This document shows, piece after piece, positions 52,052 to 61,522 of a DNA stretch of 64,000 nt. The position numbers were made by a program, and so were the translations under genes. This stretch comes from Clostridia bacterium (GTDB taxonomy: Bacteria; Bacillota; Clostridia; Oscillospirales; CAG-272): the NCBI GenBank assembly GCA_017462485.1, contig JAFTRA010000026.1, positions 36,221-100,220 of the forward strand, in the 5' to 3' direction. The notes under the pieces were generated by a model, which saw only the letters and a list, made by a program, of their open reading frames with translations, ran no database searches and was not told the DNA's origin. Numbering within the stretch: the first letter of the stretch is position 1; each line of letters opens with the position of its first letter.

Positions 52052-52810
52052 TTAGTACGAAGCCTTGTCCGTATTCTCTGCGTGAAGCTTGTTCTTATAT
52101 GCTATCATATCTTCTTTGGTGTCGAATATCATCTGGCTTGCCATATCGACCGCCACCGTATAAGCAAGGATATCGTGGATAGCGGAATTAGTTCTCGTTT
52201 TTACTATGAGCGCTATCTGGAACACCAGAAGAAGCGCAAGAGCGATAAGCCCGAAAATTCCCGCGCTGCCGAGCAGGATAAGGAAAATAATGAAGATGGG
52301 AACCATGGTTTCAACCGTGCATTTTCCGAGTATAGAGCGGACGAACATCATAACGGGAGTTACCCTCACCCCGTCATCTCTCATAAGAGCAATTCCGAAC
52401 ACTTTTTTGCCTACGGTCTGCCCATTACGCAAAAATAACGGCACCATAAACTCGAGTACCATAAATCCGAATAACAAGCTGAGAGAGCCTATTGCGAGGG
52501 TTAAATTGAAGAGCAAACCCGTGGTAGCGACAACCTTATCATCCTTCTCAAACTCGCTTTGAGCAAGCTCGTAATTCGCCTTTTCTTCTGCCGTTAGCTT
52601 TTCATATTCTTCTTCGGTGATATCAATTACAATTCCGTATTTTTCTTCATATTCCAAATAGTAGCCCTCAAGCTTTTCCATCTGCTTATCAAAGCCGAAA
52701 ATTGCTGAAAGCAAGAACGCAATTCCCGTGACAAGCACAAGCAAGAGTATAAAATCAAGTATAAACGCGGAAATTCTCTTTCCTACGCCGGCCTTTTGTA
52801 TATCAAACAT
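52052..52810 (-). CDS. RDD-family membrane protein
   Basis: A 252-residue membrane protein. The first helix carries the namesake motif region GVGKRISAFILDFILLLVLV, with the Arg...Asp pair. Three further helices flank a Lys/Glu-rich cytoplasmic or external loop (residues 45-95), and the GQTVGKKVFGIALM motif precedes the last part. RDD proteins are of uncertain function; ion exchange or assisting other membrane systems is proposed. It is 72 nt upstream of the importer ATPase and may be part of the same transcript. Confidence 0.88.
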   Translation of the reverse strand: MFDIQKAGVGKRISAFILDFILLLVLVTGIAFLLSAIFGFDKQMEKLEGYYLEYEEKYGIVIDITEEEYEKLTAEEKANYELAQSEFEKDDKVVATTGLLFNLTLAIGSLSLLFGFMVLEFMVPLFLRNGQTVGKKVFGIALMRDDGVRVTPVMMFVRSILGKCTVETMVPIFIIFLILLGSAGIFGLIALALLLVFQIALIVKTRTNSAIHDILAYTVAVDMASQMIFDTKEDMIAYKNKLHAENTDKASY

Positions 52811-53090
52811 TTTCTATTCTCTTTCACTGGTATCGGCAGGGACAAGAATGCCGAAATTTCCGTCAAGGCGCAAGACGCCCTTTCTTTGTTTATTAATAAT
52901 AACATAATGAAGAAATACAAGTCAACACAATTTCTGCCCTTTTTTATATATTTCTTTTTTCCCATATCATTTTGCACAACTTTTTCTCCCTTATATTTGA
53001 CATTTTGACAAAAAGCCCCCGAAAGCATATGTTTGACAACAAAATACCTGAGTGATATAACGTGAAAAAAATGCTTTTGGAGGGAATGCG

Positions 53091-55310
53091 ATGAAAAAGG
53101 GACATTTAAATAGTACCTATCTCACACCAAAAGCTTATCGCTCCCCGGCAAAGAAAAAAATCAAAGCCACCGTGCCGGGCGCGGCAGGACTTGACTACGC
53201 AAGGGAAAGAAATTATCCGCCCTACTATTTTGGGGAAAATTACAAGAACTTTGCCTGGTGCGAGGACGAGTACTTCATCTATGAGACCAACCTAAATTTC
53301 ACGCTTTCCGAAAGCGAACGCGCTTACCTTGTCTTTGAGGGTGTAGATTATGAGTTTGACGTCAGAATTGACGGCAAAGTAATTCTTCATAAAGAGGGTA
53401 TGTTCACACCGACAAAAATTGACGTAACCGCTTATAATGTAAATAATAGTTTACTTGAAGTGGTGATTTACCCCATTCCAAAATACGAAAAGGCAAAGAA
53501 AAAGAATTCTCGTCAAGAGGCCGTCGCGTCCTGCAAACCCGCTTCGTCTTACGGATGGGATTGGCACCCAAGACTCGTTCCCTCGGGCATATGGAAGGAC
53601 GCTTATCTTGAGATACACGGCGCGGCTCCGACGTCACTTGACGCATCCTACCGTCTTACTGATGACCTCAAGCTTGCGGAAATTTCGGCAAAAGTTAACA
53701 CGGTTGGCGACGGAAGCTTCAATCTCGAGCTTTTAGCACCGGACGGAACTGTTGTTTACAGTACGGTGAAGAATTTTACAGATTCATCTGAGGCAGAGGT
53801 GAGCTTCACTCTTGAAAATCCGCTTTTGTGGTATCCCGTAGGCTACGGAGAGCACCCCGTTTATACGCTCGCCGCATACAACGATGAAAAACGAGTTGAA
53901 CGCAAAATAGGCTTCAGACGTGTTAAATTATTGCGCAATTTCGACGATACCAACCCTACGGAGAACTCATTCCCGAAAACAAGATATGCAGCTCCCGCAA
54001 CAATAGAGGTAAACGGCAGAAAAATTTTCGCCAAGGGAACAAATTTAGTAAATATTGAAATCTTCCCCGCTCTTATGACCGAGGAGCGCTACCGTGAGCT
54101 TCTGACTCTCGTCCACGATGCGAATATGAATATCGTCAGAATGTGGGGCGGCGGATTTATAAATCACGACTCTTTCTACGATATTTGCGACTCACTCGGT
54201 ATTATGGTATGGCAGGAATTTATGCTTTCCTGCAACCTTCACCCCGATGATGACAAGTACCTCTCGGTGCTTAAGAGCGAGGCATCTTATATAATCAAAA
54301 ATCTTCGTACGCATCCCTCGATAACCCTTTGGTGCGGCGGAAACGAGCTCTTCAATTCCTGGTCGGGACTTACGGACCAGTCGCATCCGCTTCGTATGCT
54401 CAACTCTCTTTGCTACGAGCTTGACAGATTTACTCCCTTCAACGCAACCTCACCCCTCTTTGGAATGGGCCACGGTACGTATCACACTCTCTTTGACAAA
54501 AGAGAAGCGTCTTCGGACGACGCAGGGCTTGGAGGTGCGATAGCCTGCGAGAAGAGTGAGGAATTTATCACCGTTCTCACACGCAGCTACTTCACGGCAT
54601 ACACCGAATTTGGCAGCTCGGGCTGCGCTTCACCCGAATACATCAAGAAGTATATTATGAGTGAAGAGGACTACAACGATTTTTCCGACAAAAATCCCGT
54701 ATGGGTTGCGCATCACGCTTTCTCGGCATGGAACTCTGACTCCTGGGCTCGCCCCTGTGAGATAGGATACTACTTCGGCGGATACGACAGCGTTGACGAT
54801 TTTATAAAGAAGAGTATGCTTATGCAAAGCATCAGCTACAAGTCTCTCTTTGAGGAGATGCGCCGCCAATGGCCGCACTGCTCTATGGGTATAAACTGGG
54901 ACTTCAACGAGCCTTGGCCCTGCGCCGCCGGAAACAGTCTTGTAGGCTGGCCGTGTGAAATAAAGCCTGCTTACTACGCGGTTAAAGAGGCTCTGCGCCC
55001 GAAGATTGCGAGCATCAGAACTTACAAGAACAGATTCCTCACCGGCGATAAGCTTTCGGCAGAGGTGTTTATCCTTAACGACTCCGACGACGAGCTTTCG
55101 TCGCTCAAGGTTAAGGCTTATTTAAAAAACGCAGGCGGCAATATACCGCTCGGTGAATTTTCCTCATCGCTCTGTCCTGCTCGCTCAAATGAAATGATAG
55201 GCAAATTTGAATTTGTCGTTGACTCTTCACTCGACAACGTATTCACCATCACCCTCGAGGTCGAGGGACACGGGGAGATGAACTCTCACTACGAGCTTAT
55301 AAGAAGATAA
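53091..55310 (+). CDS. GH2 beta-mannosidase-like glycoside hydrolase
   Basis: A 739-residue GH2 enzyme with jelly-roll, Ig-like and TIM-barrel domains in order. Acid/base Glu419 is in WCGGNEL and the nucleophile Glu506 in YTEFGSSG. RMWGGGFINHDSFYDICDSLG and WQEFMLSCN are the beta-mannosidase-type sequences rather than beta-galactosidase ones. There is no signal peptide, so it acts on imported oligosaccharides such as mannan or N-glycan fragments. It is divergent from the RDD gene, with GGAGGG before the ATG, and shows no regulator next to it. Confidence 0.94.
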   Translation: MKKGHLNSTYLTPKAYRSPAKKKIKATVPGAAGLDYARERNYPPYYFGENYKNFAWCEDEYFIYETNLNFTLSESERAYLVFEGVDYEFDVRIDGKVILHKEGMFTPTKIDVTAYNVNNSLLEVVIYPIPKYEKAKKKNSRQEAVASCKPASSYGWDWHPRLVPSGIWKDAYLEIHGAAPTSLDASYRLTDDLKLAEISAKVNTVGDGSFNLELLAPDGTVVYSTVKNFTDSSEAEVSFTLENPLLWYPVGYGEHPVYTLAAYNDEKRVERKIGFRRVKLLRNFDDTNPTENSFPKTRYAAPATIEVNGRKIFAKGTNLVNIEIFPALMTEERYRELLTLVHDANMNIVRMWGGGFINHDSFYDICDSLGIMVWQEFMLSCNLHPDDDKYLSVLKSEASYIIKNLRTHPSITLWCGGNELFNSWSGLTDQSHPLRMLNSLCYELDRFTPFNATSPLFGMGHGTYHTLFDKREASSDDAGLGGAIACEKSEEFITVLTRSYFTAYTEFGSSGCASPEYIKKYIMSEEDYNDFSDKNPVWVAHHAFSAWNSDSWARPCEIGYYFGGYDSVDDFIKKSMLMQSISYKSLFEEMRRQWPHCSMGINWDFNEPWPCAAGNSLVGWPCEIKPAYYAVKEALRPKIASIRTYKNRFLTGDKLSAEVFILNDSDDELSSLKVKAYLKNAGGNIPLGEFSSSLCPARSNEMIGKFEFVVDSSLDNVFTITLEVEGHGEMNSHYELIRR

Positions 55311-55434
55311 AAGCTACAGTTTGCATTTTTGCTTACAGAATCATTATTTTGAGAACTATTTTAGGTTTTATCAACTATCTTGAATTCAATGCATTGCCAC
55401 TTATTTGTAAATAAAACTTTGTAAATGCGCAAAA

Positions 55435-55472
55435 AAGAGGAGCGAGATCCAATCTAGCTCCTCTTGATTTTT
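55435..55472 (+). terminator. Terminator of the GH2 gene
   Basis: AAGAGGAGC/GCTCCTCTT with a 13-nt loop, then GATTTTTT. Confidence 0.9.
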
Positions 55473-55523
55473 TGCTTGATTTTAAGTCAACACATCGCGC
55501 ATTTAACTTTTTGCGCGGTGAAA

Positions 55524-56939
55524 TTATTCTGCCGGCGCATCATCGTTATCACCGGCATTCTTCGAGCCATCAACAAGCTTCGCTCCAACGAATCCCGCCA
55601 AAATGCTACCGAGGTCCAGACCCGTGGTTTGTTTTACGCCCTCAATCACCTGGTCGGTGCTGTTCATTACATCGCGAACAAGCTTCGTCGAATTTCCGTC
55701 GCCATACATAACGATTTTATCCGTCTGCGCCAAGGGAGATGCGGCGTTCTTAACAACCTCGGGAAGAGCCGTGAGATACATTTCGAGTACCGATGCCTCG
55801 CCCATTTTCTTCTGCGCTTCCGCTTTCTTTTCTATTGCTTCGGCTTCCGCGAGACCTTTTGCTCTTATACCCTCAGCCTCCTGCTCCATCGCATAACGGA
55901 GAGCTTCCGCCTCGGCGCGTTTTGCTTCAGCTTCCTTAAGCGCTTCATAAGCCGAAGCCTCTGCTTCTCTCTGACGCTTGATAAGATCGGCTTCAGCACG
56001 TCTTTCAGCCTGATACTTCATAGCGTCGGCTTGCTTTTTGATATCGGCGTCAAGCTGACGCTCCTTGATTGCGATCTCCTTCTCCGCAAGCTCTGCCTCT
56101 TTTTCACGGCGAGCTATGTCAGCGTTGGTCTTGGCGATTTCGACGATTTTACGCTGATTTTCCTGCTGAATTGAGTATGCGGCATCAGCTTCTGCCTTCT
56201 TTGTATCGGCGCGAACCTTCATATCCGCCTGCTGAACAGCAAGATCTGCATTTTGCTCCGCAATTTTCTTTTCAGCCTCTACCTTAACTGCGTTAGCTTC
56301 CTGCTGCGCGTTCGAGGTAGCAATAGAAATATCTCTTTGAGCGTTTGCTTTGGCAATCTGCGCATTCTTTCTTATCTGCTCAACGTTGTCTATACCCATA
56401 TTCTCAATGGTTCCGGCAGCATCCTTGAAGTTTTGAATATTAAAGTTTACGACCTCAATGCCAAGCTTTTCCATATCGGGAACAACGTTTTCGGTTATTT
56501 TTTTTGCAACGCCCTGACGGTCCTGAACCATCTCCTTTAGCCCTACCGAACCCACTATCTCACGCATATTACCCTCAAGCACCTGAGTAACGAGAGTGAC
56601 GAGCTCAAGACGTGTCTTTCCAAGAAGCGCCTCTGCCGCTCTTTCGAGATGCTCGGGAGAGGAAGAAATTTTAATATTCGCAACACCGTCAACGGTAACG
56701 TTTATAAATTCGTTTGTGGGAACCGCCTCGCTGGTTTTTACATCAACCTGCATAACGCTGAGCGAGAGCTTATCTACACGTGTAAAGAACGGCATTCTCC
56801 AGCCGGCTTTACCTATAAAAATTTTTCTTTTTCCAAGACCCGAAATTATGTACGCAGTATCAGGCGGAGCTTTCAGGTAACCAAGAGCAAAAAGAACGAT
56901 AACGATTACGGCAACAGCCGCTAAAATTCCCCAAATCAT
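55524..56939 (-). CDS. Flotillin-like SPFH/band 7 protein
   Basis: A 471-residue membrane-bound scaffold protein. One N-terminal membrane segment (residues 2-20), then an SPFH domain (AYIISGLGKRKIFIGKAGW to IVNFNIQNF-type core), then about 200 residues of Ala/Glu/Lys-rich coiled coil (EKEIAIKERQLDADIKKQAD) and a Gly-rich tail. Flotillins oligomerise in ordered membrane patches and influence membrane fluidity and protein secretion. In Firmicutes floT is often preceded by an NfeD-type gene; none is here. It is monocistronic. Confidence 0.93.
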   Translation of the reverse strand: MIWGILAAVAVIVIVLFALGYLKAPPDTAYIISGLGKRKIFIGKAGWRMPFFTRVDKLSLSVMQVDVKTSEAVPTNEFINVTVDGVANIKISSSPEHLERAAEALLGKTRLELVTLVTQVLEGNMREIVGSVGLKEMVQDRQGVAKKITENVVPDMEKLGIEVVNFNIQNFKDAAGTIENMGIDNVEQIRKNAQIAKANAQRDISIATSNAQQEANAVKVEAEKKIAEQNADLAVQQADMKVRADTKKAEADAAYSIQQENQRKIVEIAKTNADIARREKEAELAEKEIAIKERQLDADIKKQADAMKYQAERRAEADLIKRQREAEASAYEALKEAEAKRAEAEALRYAMEQEAEGIRAKGLAEAEAIEKKAEAQKKMGEASVLEMYLTALPEVVKNAASPLAQTDKIVMYGDGNSTKLVRDVMNSTDQVIEGVKQTTGLDLGSILAGFVGAKLVDGSKNAGDNDDAPAE

Positions 56940-57088
56940 AAGAGAACCTCCTTTAAGTTTTTTGTAAAACCTCCAAAGAAGTCAAAAAGACGAACCGTGT
57001 CAGAGTTTTTATATGCTTTCATTATATCATATTCACTGCAAAAAATCAATGTTTTCCCGCGGAACTTCGCGTAAGATTCTACCGAATA

Positions 57089-57877
57089 TTAAATAACTCC
57101 GAGCTTTTTGAGAGCCATTTCCGCGGCGGCACTCTCCGCAAGCTTGATGCTTCTTCCGCTCCCCTCCCCGATTTTCTTACCGTCAACGATGCATACACAC
57201 GTATAGGTCTTATCGTGGTCTGGGCCCTTTTCGGCGCGTTTTTCATACACGGGTGGGGGCATACGCCTCGATTTATCCACGCACCATTCCTGCAAAAGAT
57301 TCTTATAGCTTTGCATTGGAGCTTTTGCTCGCGTAAGGTAAACCGACAAATCGAGCATTCGCTCCACAGATGCGGTAACGGCGCTCATATCAAAGTTCGA
57401 GTCAATATAAATCGCACCGATTATTGACTCGAAGAGGTCCTCCATAACAGACCTTTCGTTTTCTATACCCATCTTTGCGTCGCCTTCGCCCATAATAAGA
57501 TATTCCTGAAGGCCGAGACGACGAACGTTCTCCGAAAGATTCTTTTTATCGGCAAGCTTTGAGCGTATATTGGAAAAATCACCCTCGTCAAGACTGCTTC
57601 TTATGCCGTGAGTATATCTTTCGGTTTTTGTTTTTATAAGGCTCGTTACTATGGTTGCCGAAAGGATACTGTCTCCAAAGAATTCAAGCACCTCGTTTGA
57701 CTGATAAGGCTGCTTCTCGTATCTGTTTGCCTCGTTGCAAAAGCTCGCACGGGTAAAGGCTTGCTTGAGCAATCCCTTATCCCGAAACACGTAACCTATG
57801 CGGCTCTCTATTTCACTTACGTTCTTTAAAAATTTCATAAAGGTCTCTTTCATTTTTCTTTTTTCGGGCAAAATCAA
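57089..57877 (-). CDS. rnc: Ribonuclease III
   Basis: A 262-residue double-strand RNA endonuclease. The catalytic signature NEVLEFFGDSIL holds the Glu/Asp pair, and MEDLFESIIGAIYIDS supplies the second acidic set. A C-terminal dsRNA-binding domain follows (QSYKNLLQEWC ... GEGSGRSIKLAESAAAEMALKKLG). The sequence is divergent from typical rnc, with Phe-Phe-Gly-Asp instead of Leu-Gly-Asp, and may be a paralogue of the housekeeping copy. It lacks the usual smc and acpP neighbours. The exact start is uncertain; an ATG 15 codons in is an alternative. Confidence 0.88.
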   Translation of the reverse strand: MILPEKRKMKETFMKFLKNVSEIESRIGYVFRDKGLLKQAFTRASFCNEANRYEKQPYQSNEVLEFFGDSILSATIVTSLIKTKTERYTHGIRSSLDEGDFSNIRSKLADKKNLSENVRRLGLQEYLIMGEGDAKMGIENERSVMEDLFESIIGAIYIDSNFDMSAVTASVERMLDLSVYLTRAKAPMQSYKNLLQEWCVDKSRRMPPPVYEKRAEKGPDHDKTYTCVCIVDGKKIGEGSGRSIKLAESAAAEMALKKLGVI

Positions 57878-58002
57878 AAGATACCGCCGAAAGCATATCG
57901 TCGAAACGCGCTCTCGTTAACCGGTCTCTAACACAAGGAAGTTACCCAAGTCTTGCTTACGGTATTAGTTTATCATTTTTTAGGGACTCTGTCAACAACA
58001 AG

Positions 58003-58031
58003 TTGACAAAATACAAAAAGCATGATATTAT
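58003..58031 (+). promoter_or_regulatory. Promoter of the glycosyltransferase fusion gene, -35 inside an inverted repeat
   Basis: TTGACA (58003-58008) and TATTAT (58026-58031), 17 bp apart. GTCAAC..GTTGAC (57991-58007) forms a small inverted repeat over the -35 that could bind a repressor. Confidence 0.7.
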
Positions 58032-58093
58032 ATATTAAAGATTTAATTCAAAATATCGCAGTGCGCACGCGCACATGGGAAAGGAGGGGAACT

Positions 58094-60670
58094 ATGCCTG
58101 TAGGAAGACGCGGTTTTTTACCGATGCTCGAAACGTACGTTGATATGATAATAAATGCCTTAACGTTCAATATGGCATTTCTTTTCGCTTGCCTTGCAAA
58201 CGCAAATCCCCCGGTTTATCCCAACGAGCCTCTAATGATTGCGGCAATGCTCGCAATAATTATATTCGAATCTCTTACCCATCAAACGATAAACAACTAC
58301 AACCCAACGATAGACTACACTCCCGGAAAACGAACCGCCAACATATTTAAGGCAAAATTTATCGCTCTTGCTGTAATTATGGCGGTTATAGTTCTCTTCG
58401 GAGTTGAGGGGGAGCGAACATTCCTCGGCATCTGGGCGGCGGTATATATCGCTCTAAGCACCGCTTTCCTTGTGGCAAAGCGAAAGCTGATAATTTACGT
58501 AATAAAGGCTCTCAGAAAAGGACAGTACACCCTTAAGAGAACGCTTATAGTCGGAGATAACACGGCTTCTACAAAAGAGTACATAACGCAGATTGCTAAT
58601 AACCCGGGCTGCGGTGTAATGATTCTCGGCTACGTCGGAGATAAAATTGACCTCGACGTCGGTTGCGATAAGCTCGGCTCGTTCAAGGACTTCATCAAGG
58701 TGCTTGACAGATACCGTCCGACAGACGTTGTCTTCTCAATAGACTCGTACGACAAGCGCCACCTCATCAAACTCGTTAACATATGCGAGGACAGGTGCAT
58801 CAAGGTTTATTTCCTGCCCGTAATTTACGGATTCTTCAAGGATATAAAGCAAATCGAGCAGATTGGAACAGTTCCTATCGTCAATGCCCACGCAAACCCT
58901 CTTAACACCCTCGGAAACGAGCTTATCAAGAGAGTTATGGATATTTTCGGCTCGATATTCCTGATAATTCTCTCTTCTCCGGTAATGATAGCGACCGCTA
59001 TTATCATAAAGCTTACATCACCCGGTCCCGTTTTCTTCAAGCAGACAAGAGTCGGTAAGATGGGGAAAACCTTTACTATGCTTAAGTTCCGCTCTATGCC
59101 CGTTGATGCTGGAAGCGAGGAGGAATGGACTACCGAGGGAGATTTCAGACCGACGAAGTTCGGAAGCTTCATAAGACGCACGGCAATCGACGAGCTTCCG
59201 CAGTTCTTTAACGTTCTCAAGGGTGATATGTCACTCGTCGGTCCCAGACCAGAAATACCACGATACGTCGAAGAGTTCCGTGAAACGATACCGCTTTATA
59301 TGATAAAGCACTACGTAAAGCCCGGCGTTACAGGACTTGCGCAGGTAAACGGTCTTCGCGGAGATACGTCGGTTGAGGAACGTATCCAAAAGGATATTTC
59401 ATACATTGAAAACTGGAGCATATGGCTCGATATTATAATTCTCCTTAAAACTCCATTTAAAGCGTTTAACAAATACGAAAAATATGCCGAGGACCCGAAC
59501 GGTGAAAAGGAGCGCGGCGTTCTTCAAGTCATATGGGAGAAGCTCGGATTTAAAAACCCCGTTACGACTAAAGTCGTAAAAGAAAACCAGAAAATACTTT
59601 ATGCAGCATCAACCGCATCTCACCTCATTCATTTCCACACCCCCTATATAGAGGAGCTTCGGCGCGAGGGGCACACGGTTATGACTATGGCAAACGGCGA
59701 CGGTGTTGACTTCAATATACCTTTTGATAAAAAGATGTTCTCAAAAGTCAACAAAGCGTGCAGAAAAGAGATAAGGTCTATTGTTGAAAAAGAGAAGTTT
59801 GACCTCATTATACTGAACACCTCACTTGCGGCATTCCATATTCGCCATGCGATAAAGAACAAAGGCCGACCGAGAATAGTGAACATCGTTCACGGCTATC
59901 TCTTCTCGGAAACGCCGAGAACAATTAAAGAATCCTTCAGAGCATACATATTCACACTTGCGGAAAAGCTGCTCCGCAGAAAAACCGACGCGGTGCTTAC
60001 GATGAACGACGAGGATTTGCGTATAGCTACAAAGCAAGGCTTTGCCCTCGGCCCCATCATACCTGTGTTCGGCATGGGTGTTCCCTACCCCGTGTTCAAG
60101 GAAAACGCAGGCGCTATAAGGCGCGCGCACTCGAGTAAGGGCGACTTTGTTCTGCTCTTCGCGGGCGAGCTTTCCGATAGAAAAAATCAGGAATTTCTTA
60201 TATCGGCTATGCCGAGGCTTAAAGAAAAAATACCGAAAGTAAAGCTTTGGCTTCTTGGAGACGGAGTAAAAAAAGATAATCTTATGGAAAGAGCGAAATA
60301 CCTTGGTGTTGAGGACAGCGTTGTCTTCTTAGGTAAAAAGGACAATCCGCTTGATTACATGAGAGACTGCGACCTCTACGTCAGCCCATCGAAGAGCGAG
60401 GGCCTGCCTTTCAACGTAGTTGAAGCACTTGGGTGCGGAAAAACCGTTCTCGCAAGCAAAATAAAGGGACACACCGATATACTCGACAGCGGCGCGGGAA
60501 TTCTCTACGAGCCCGACAGCAAGTGGGATTTTGTAGATAAGGTGAAAGACATTTACGAGGGGCAGATAACAGTCAGTGAGGACCTCATTTACGAGGGGTA
60601 CAGAAACTTCTCTGACGCCATCGTTTTCCCCGACACCTACGACAAACTAAAGGAAGCCGCTTGGCTTTGA
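58094..60670 (+). CDS. Phosphoglycosyltransferase fused to a GT4 glycosyltransferase
   Basis: An 858-residue fusion. The start at 58094 (MPVGRRGFLPMLETYV) follows AAGGAGGGG. Residues 1 to about 475 are a polyprenyl-phosphate sugar-1-phosphate transferase of the WbaP type: four membrane helices, a CoA-binding-like Rossmann region, then the catalytic block LTSPGPVFFKQTRVGK, TAIDELPQFFNVL and GDMSLVGPRPE. The last 370 residues are a GT4-type glycosyltransferase (ILYAASTASHLIHFHTPYIE, FAGELSDRKNQEFLI, SPSKSEGLPFNVVEALGCG). One protein can thus start a lipid-linked glycan and add the second sugar. No polymerase or flippase is in the window. Confidence 0.93.
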   Translation: MPVGRRGFLPMLETYVDMIINALTFNMAFLFACLANANPPVYPNEPLMIAAMLAIIIFESLTHQTINNYNPTIDYTPGKRTANIFKAKFIALAVIMAVIVLFGVEGERTFLGIWAAVYIALSTAFLVAKRKLIIYVIKALRKGQYTLKRTLIVGDNTASTKEYITQIANNPGCGVMILGYVGDKIDLDVGCDKLGSFKDFIKVLDRYRPTDVVFSIDSYDKRHLIKLVNICEDRCIKVYFLPVIYGFFKDIKQIEQIGTVPIVNAHANPLNTLGNELIKRVMDIFGSIFLIILSSPVMIATAIIIKLTSPGPVFFKQTRVGKMGKTFTMLKFRSMPVDAGSEEEWTTEGDFRPTKFGSFIRRTAIDELPQFFNVLKGDMSLVGPRPEIPRYVEEFRETIPLYMIKHYVKPGVTGLAQVNGLRGDTSVEERIQKDISYIENWSIWLDIIILLKTPFKAFNKYEKYAEDPNGEKERGVLQVIWEKLGFKNPVTTKVVKENQKILYAASTASHLIHFHTPYIEELRREGHTVMTMANGDGVDFNIPFDKKMFSKVNKACRKEIRSIVEKEKFDLIILNTSLAAFHIRHAIKNKGRPRIVNIVHGYLFSETPRTIKESFRAYIFTLAEKLLRRKTDAVLTMNDEDLRIATKQGFALGPIIPVFGMGVPYPVFKENAGAIRRAHSSKGDFVLLFAGELSDRKNQEFLISAMPRLKEKIPKVKLWLLGDGVKKDNLMERAKYLGVEDSVVFLGKKDNPLDYMRDCDLYVSPSKSEGLPFNVVEALGCGKTVLASKIKGHTDILDSGAGILYEPDSKWDFVDKVKDIYEGQITVSEDLIYEGYRNFSDAIVFPDTYDKLKEAAWL

Positions 60671-60689
60671 TATCTGAAACGGAGATTTT

Positions 60690-61472
60690 ATGAAAATTAC
60701 ATTTTTAGGCACCAGCCACGGAATTACCGAAAAGGATAGATTTACCTCTTCGACTCTTCTCACCGTGGGAAATAAAAATTACCTTATAGACGCAGGAGCG
60801 CCTATTATGAAGCTCTTGCAGGAAGAGGACGTTCCTTTTAACACGCTATCGGATGTCTTTATAACTCATTCACACGCAGACCACTATCTCGGGCTTGTGG
60901 AATTCGTCAATCAAATGGAGAGCTTCAAGCAGTTTGAGGGAGTAAAGGTCAAAATCCACGGTCCCGAGCTTTTCCCATACGAAGCCATGAGAACCTTCCT
61001 TTTTGGCGGCGGAGACCTTCATTCCTTCAAGCTTGGCGGAAACAGACACGAAACGAATGACAGTACCCAGCGAATCTCGTTCGAGAATTACTTCGAGGGG
61101 GAAATATTCGACGACGGCAATATAAAGGTTACCGCATATAAGACGAAGCATTTTGCGGATTCGCACTCGCTTCTCGTCGAGGCTGAGGGAAAAAGAATAC
61201 TCTTTACAGGCGATTTGCGCCACGACCTCATAGACTTCCCGAAGGAAGCCGTAAAGAACGGCGTTGACCTGCTTATAATGGAGGGCGCTCACGCACGCCT
61301 TGCGAGCGAGCCTATACTGAACGTTCTTCGCAGTGTAGATACAAAACGTATGCTTATAAACCACATCTATTACGGCATGAATCCCGACGGTGATATAGAA
61401 AAAGCAAAGCTCGCGCTGGAAGATTGTTACCCCATAGATGCCGCATACGACGGACTTTCGGTTGAAATATAA
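60690..61472 (+). CDS. MBL-fold metallo-hydrolase, RNase Z-like paralogue
   Basis: A 260-residue metallo-hydrolase with HSHADH (HxHxDH) at about residue 57, TGDLRHDL and a final INHIYYGMNPDGD histidine. It is of the same type as the protein at 13069 but not a close duplicate. It starts 19 nt after the glycosyltransferase fusion, with ACGGAG upstream, so it is probably co-transcribed. The context suggests hydrolysis of a small phosphodiester or lactone, but no substrate can be named. Confidence 0.86.
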   Translation: MKITFLGTSHGITEKDRFTSSTLLTVGNKNYLIDAGAPIMKLLQEEDVPFNTLSDVFITHSHADHYLGLVEFVNQMESFKQFEGVKVKIHGPELFPYEAMRTFLFGGGDLHSFKLGGNRHETNDSTQRISFENYFEGEIFDDGNIKVTAYKTKHFADSHSLLVEAEGKRILFTGDLRHDLIDFPKEAVKNGVDLLIMEGAHARLASEPILNVLRSVDTKRMLINHIYYGMNPDGDIEKAKLALEDCYPIDAAYDGLSVEI

Positions 61473-61522
61473 CCAAAATTGTAAACAACAATTAACAAAA
61501 AAACAGTAAGGAGCAGACCAGA

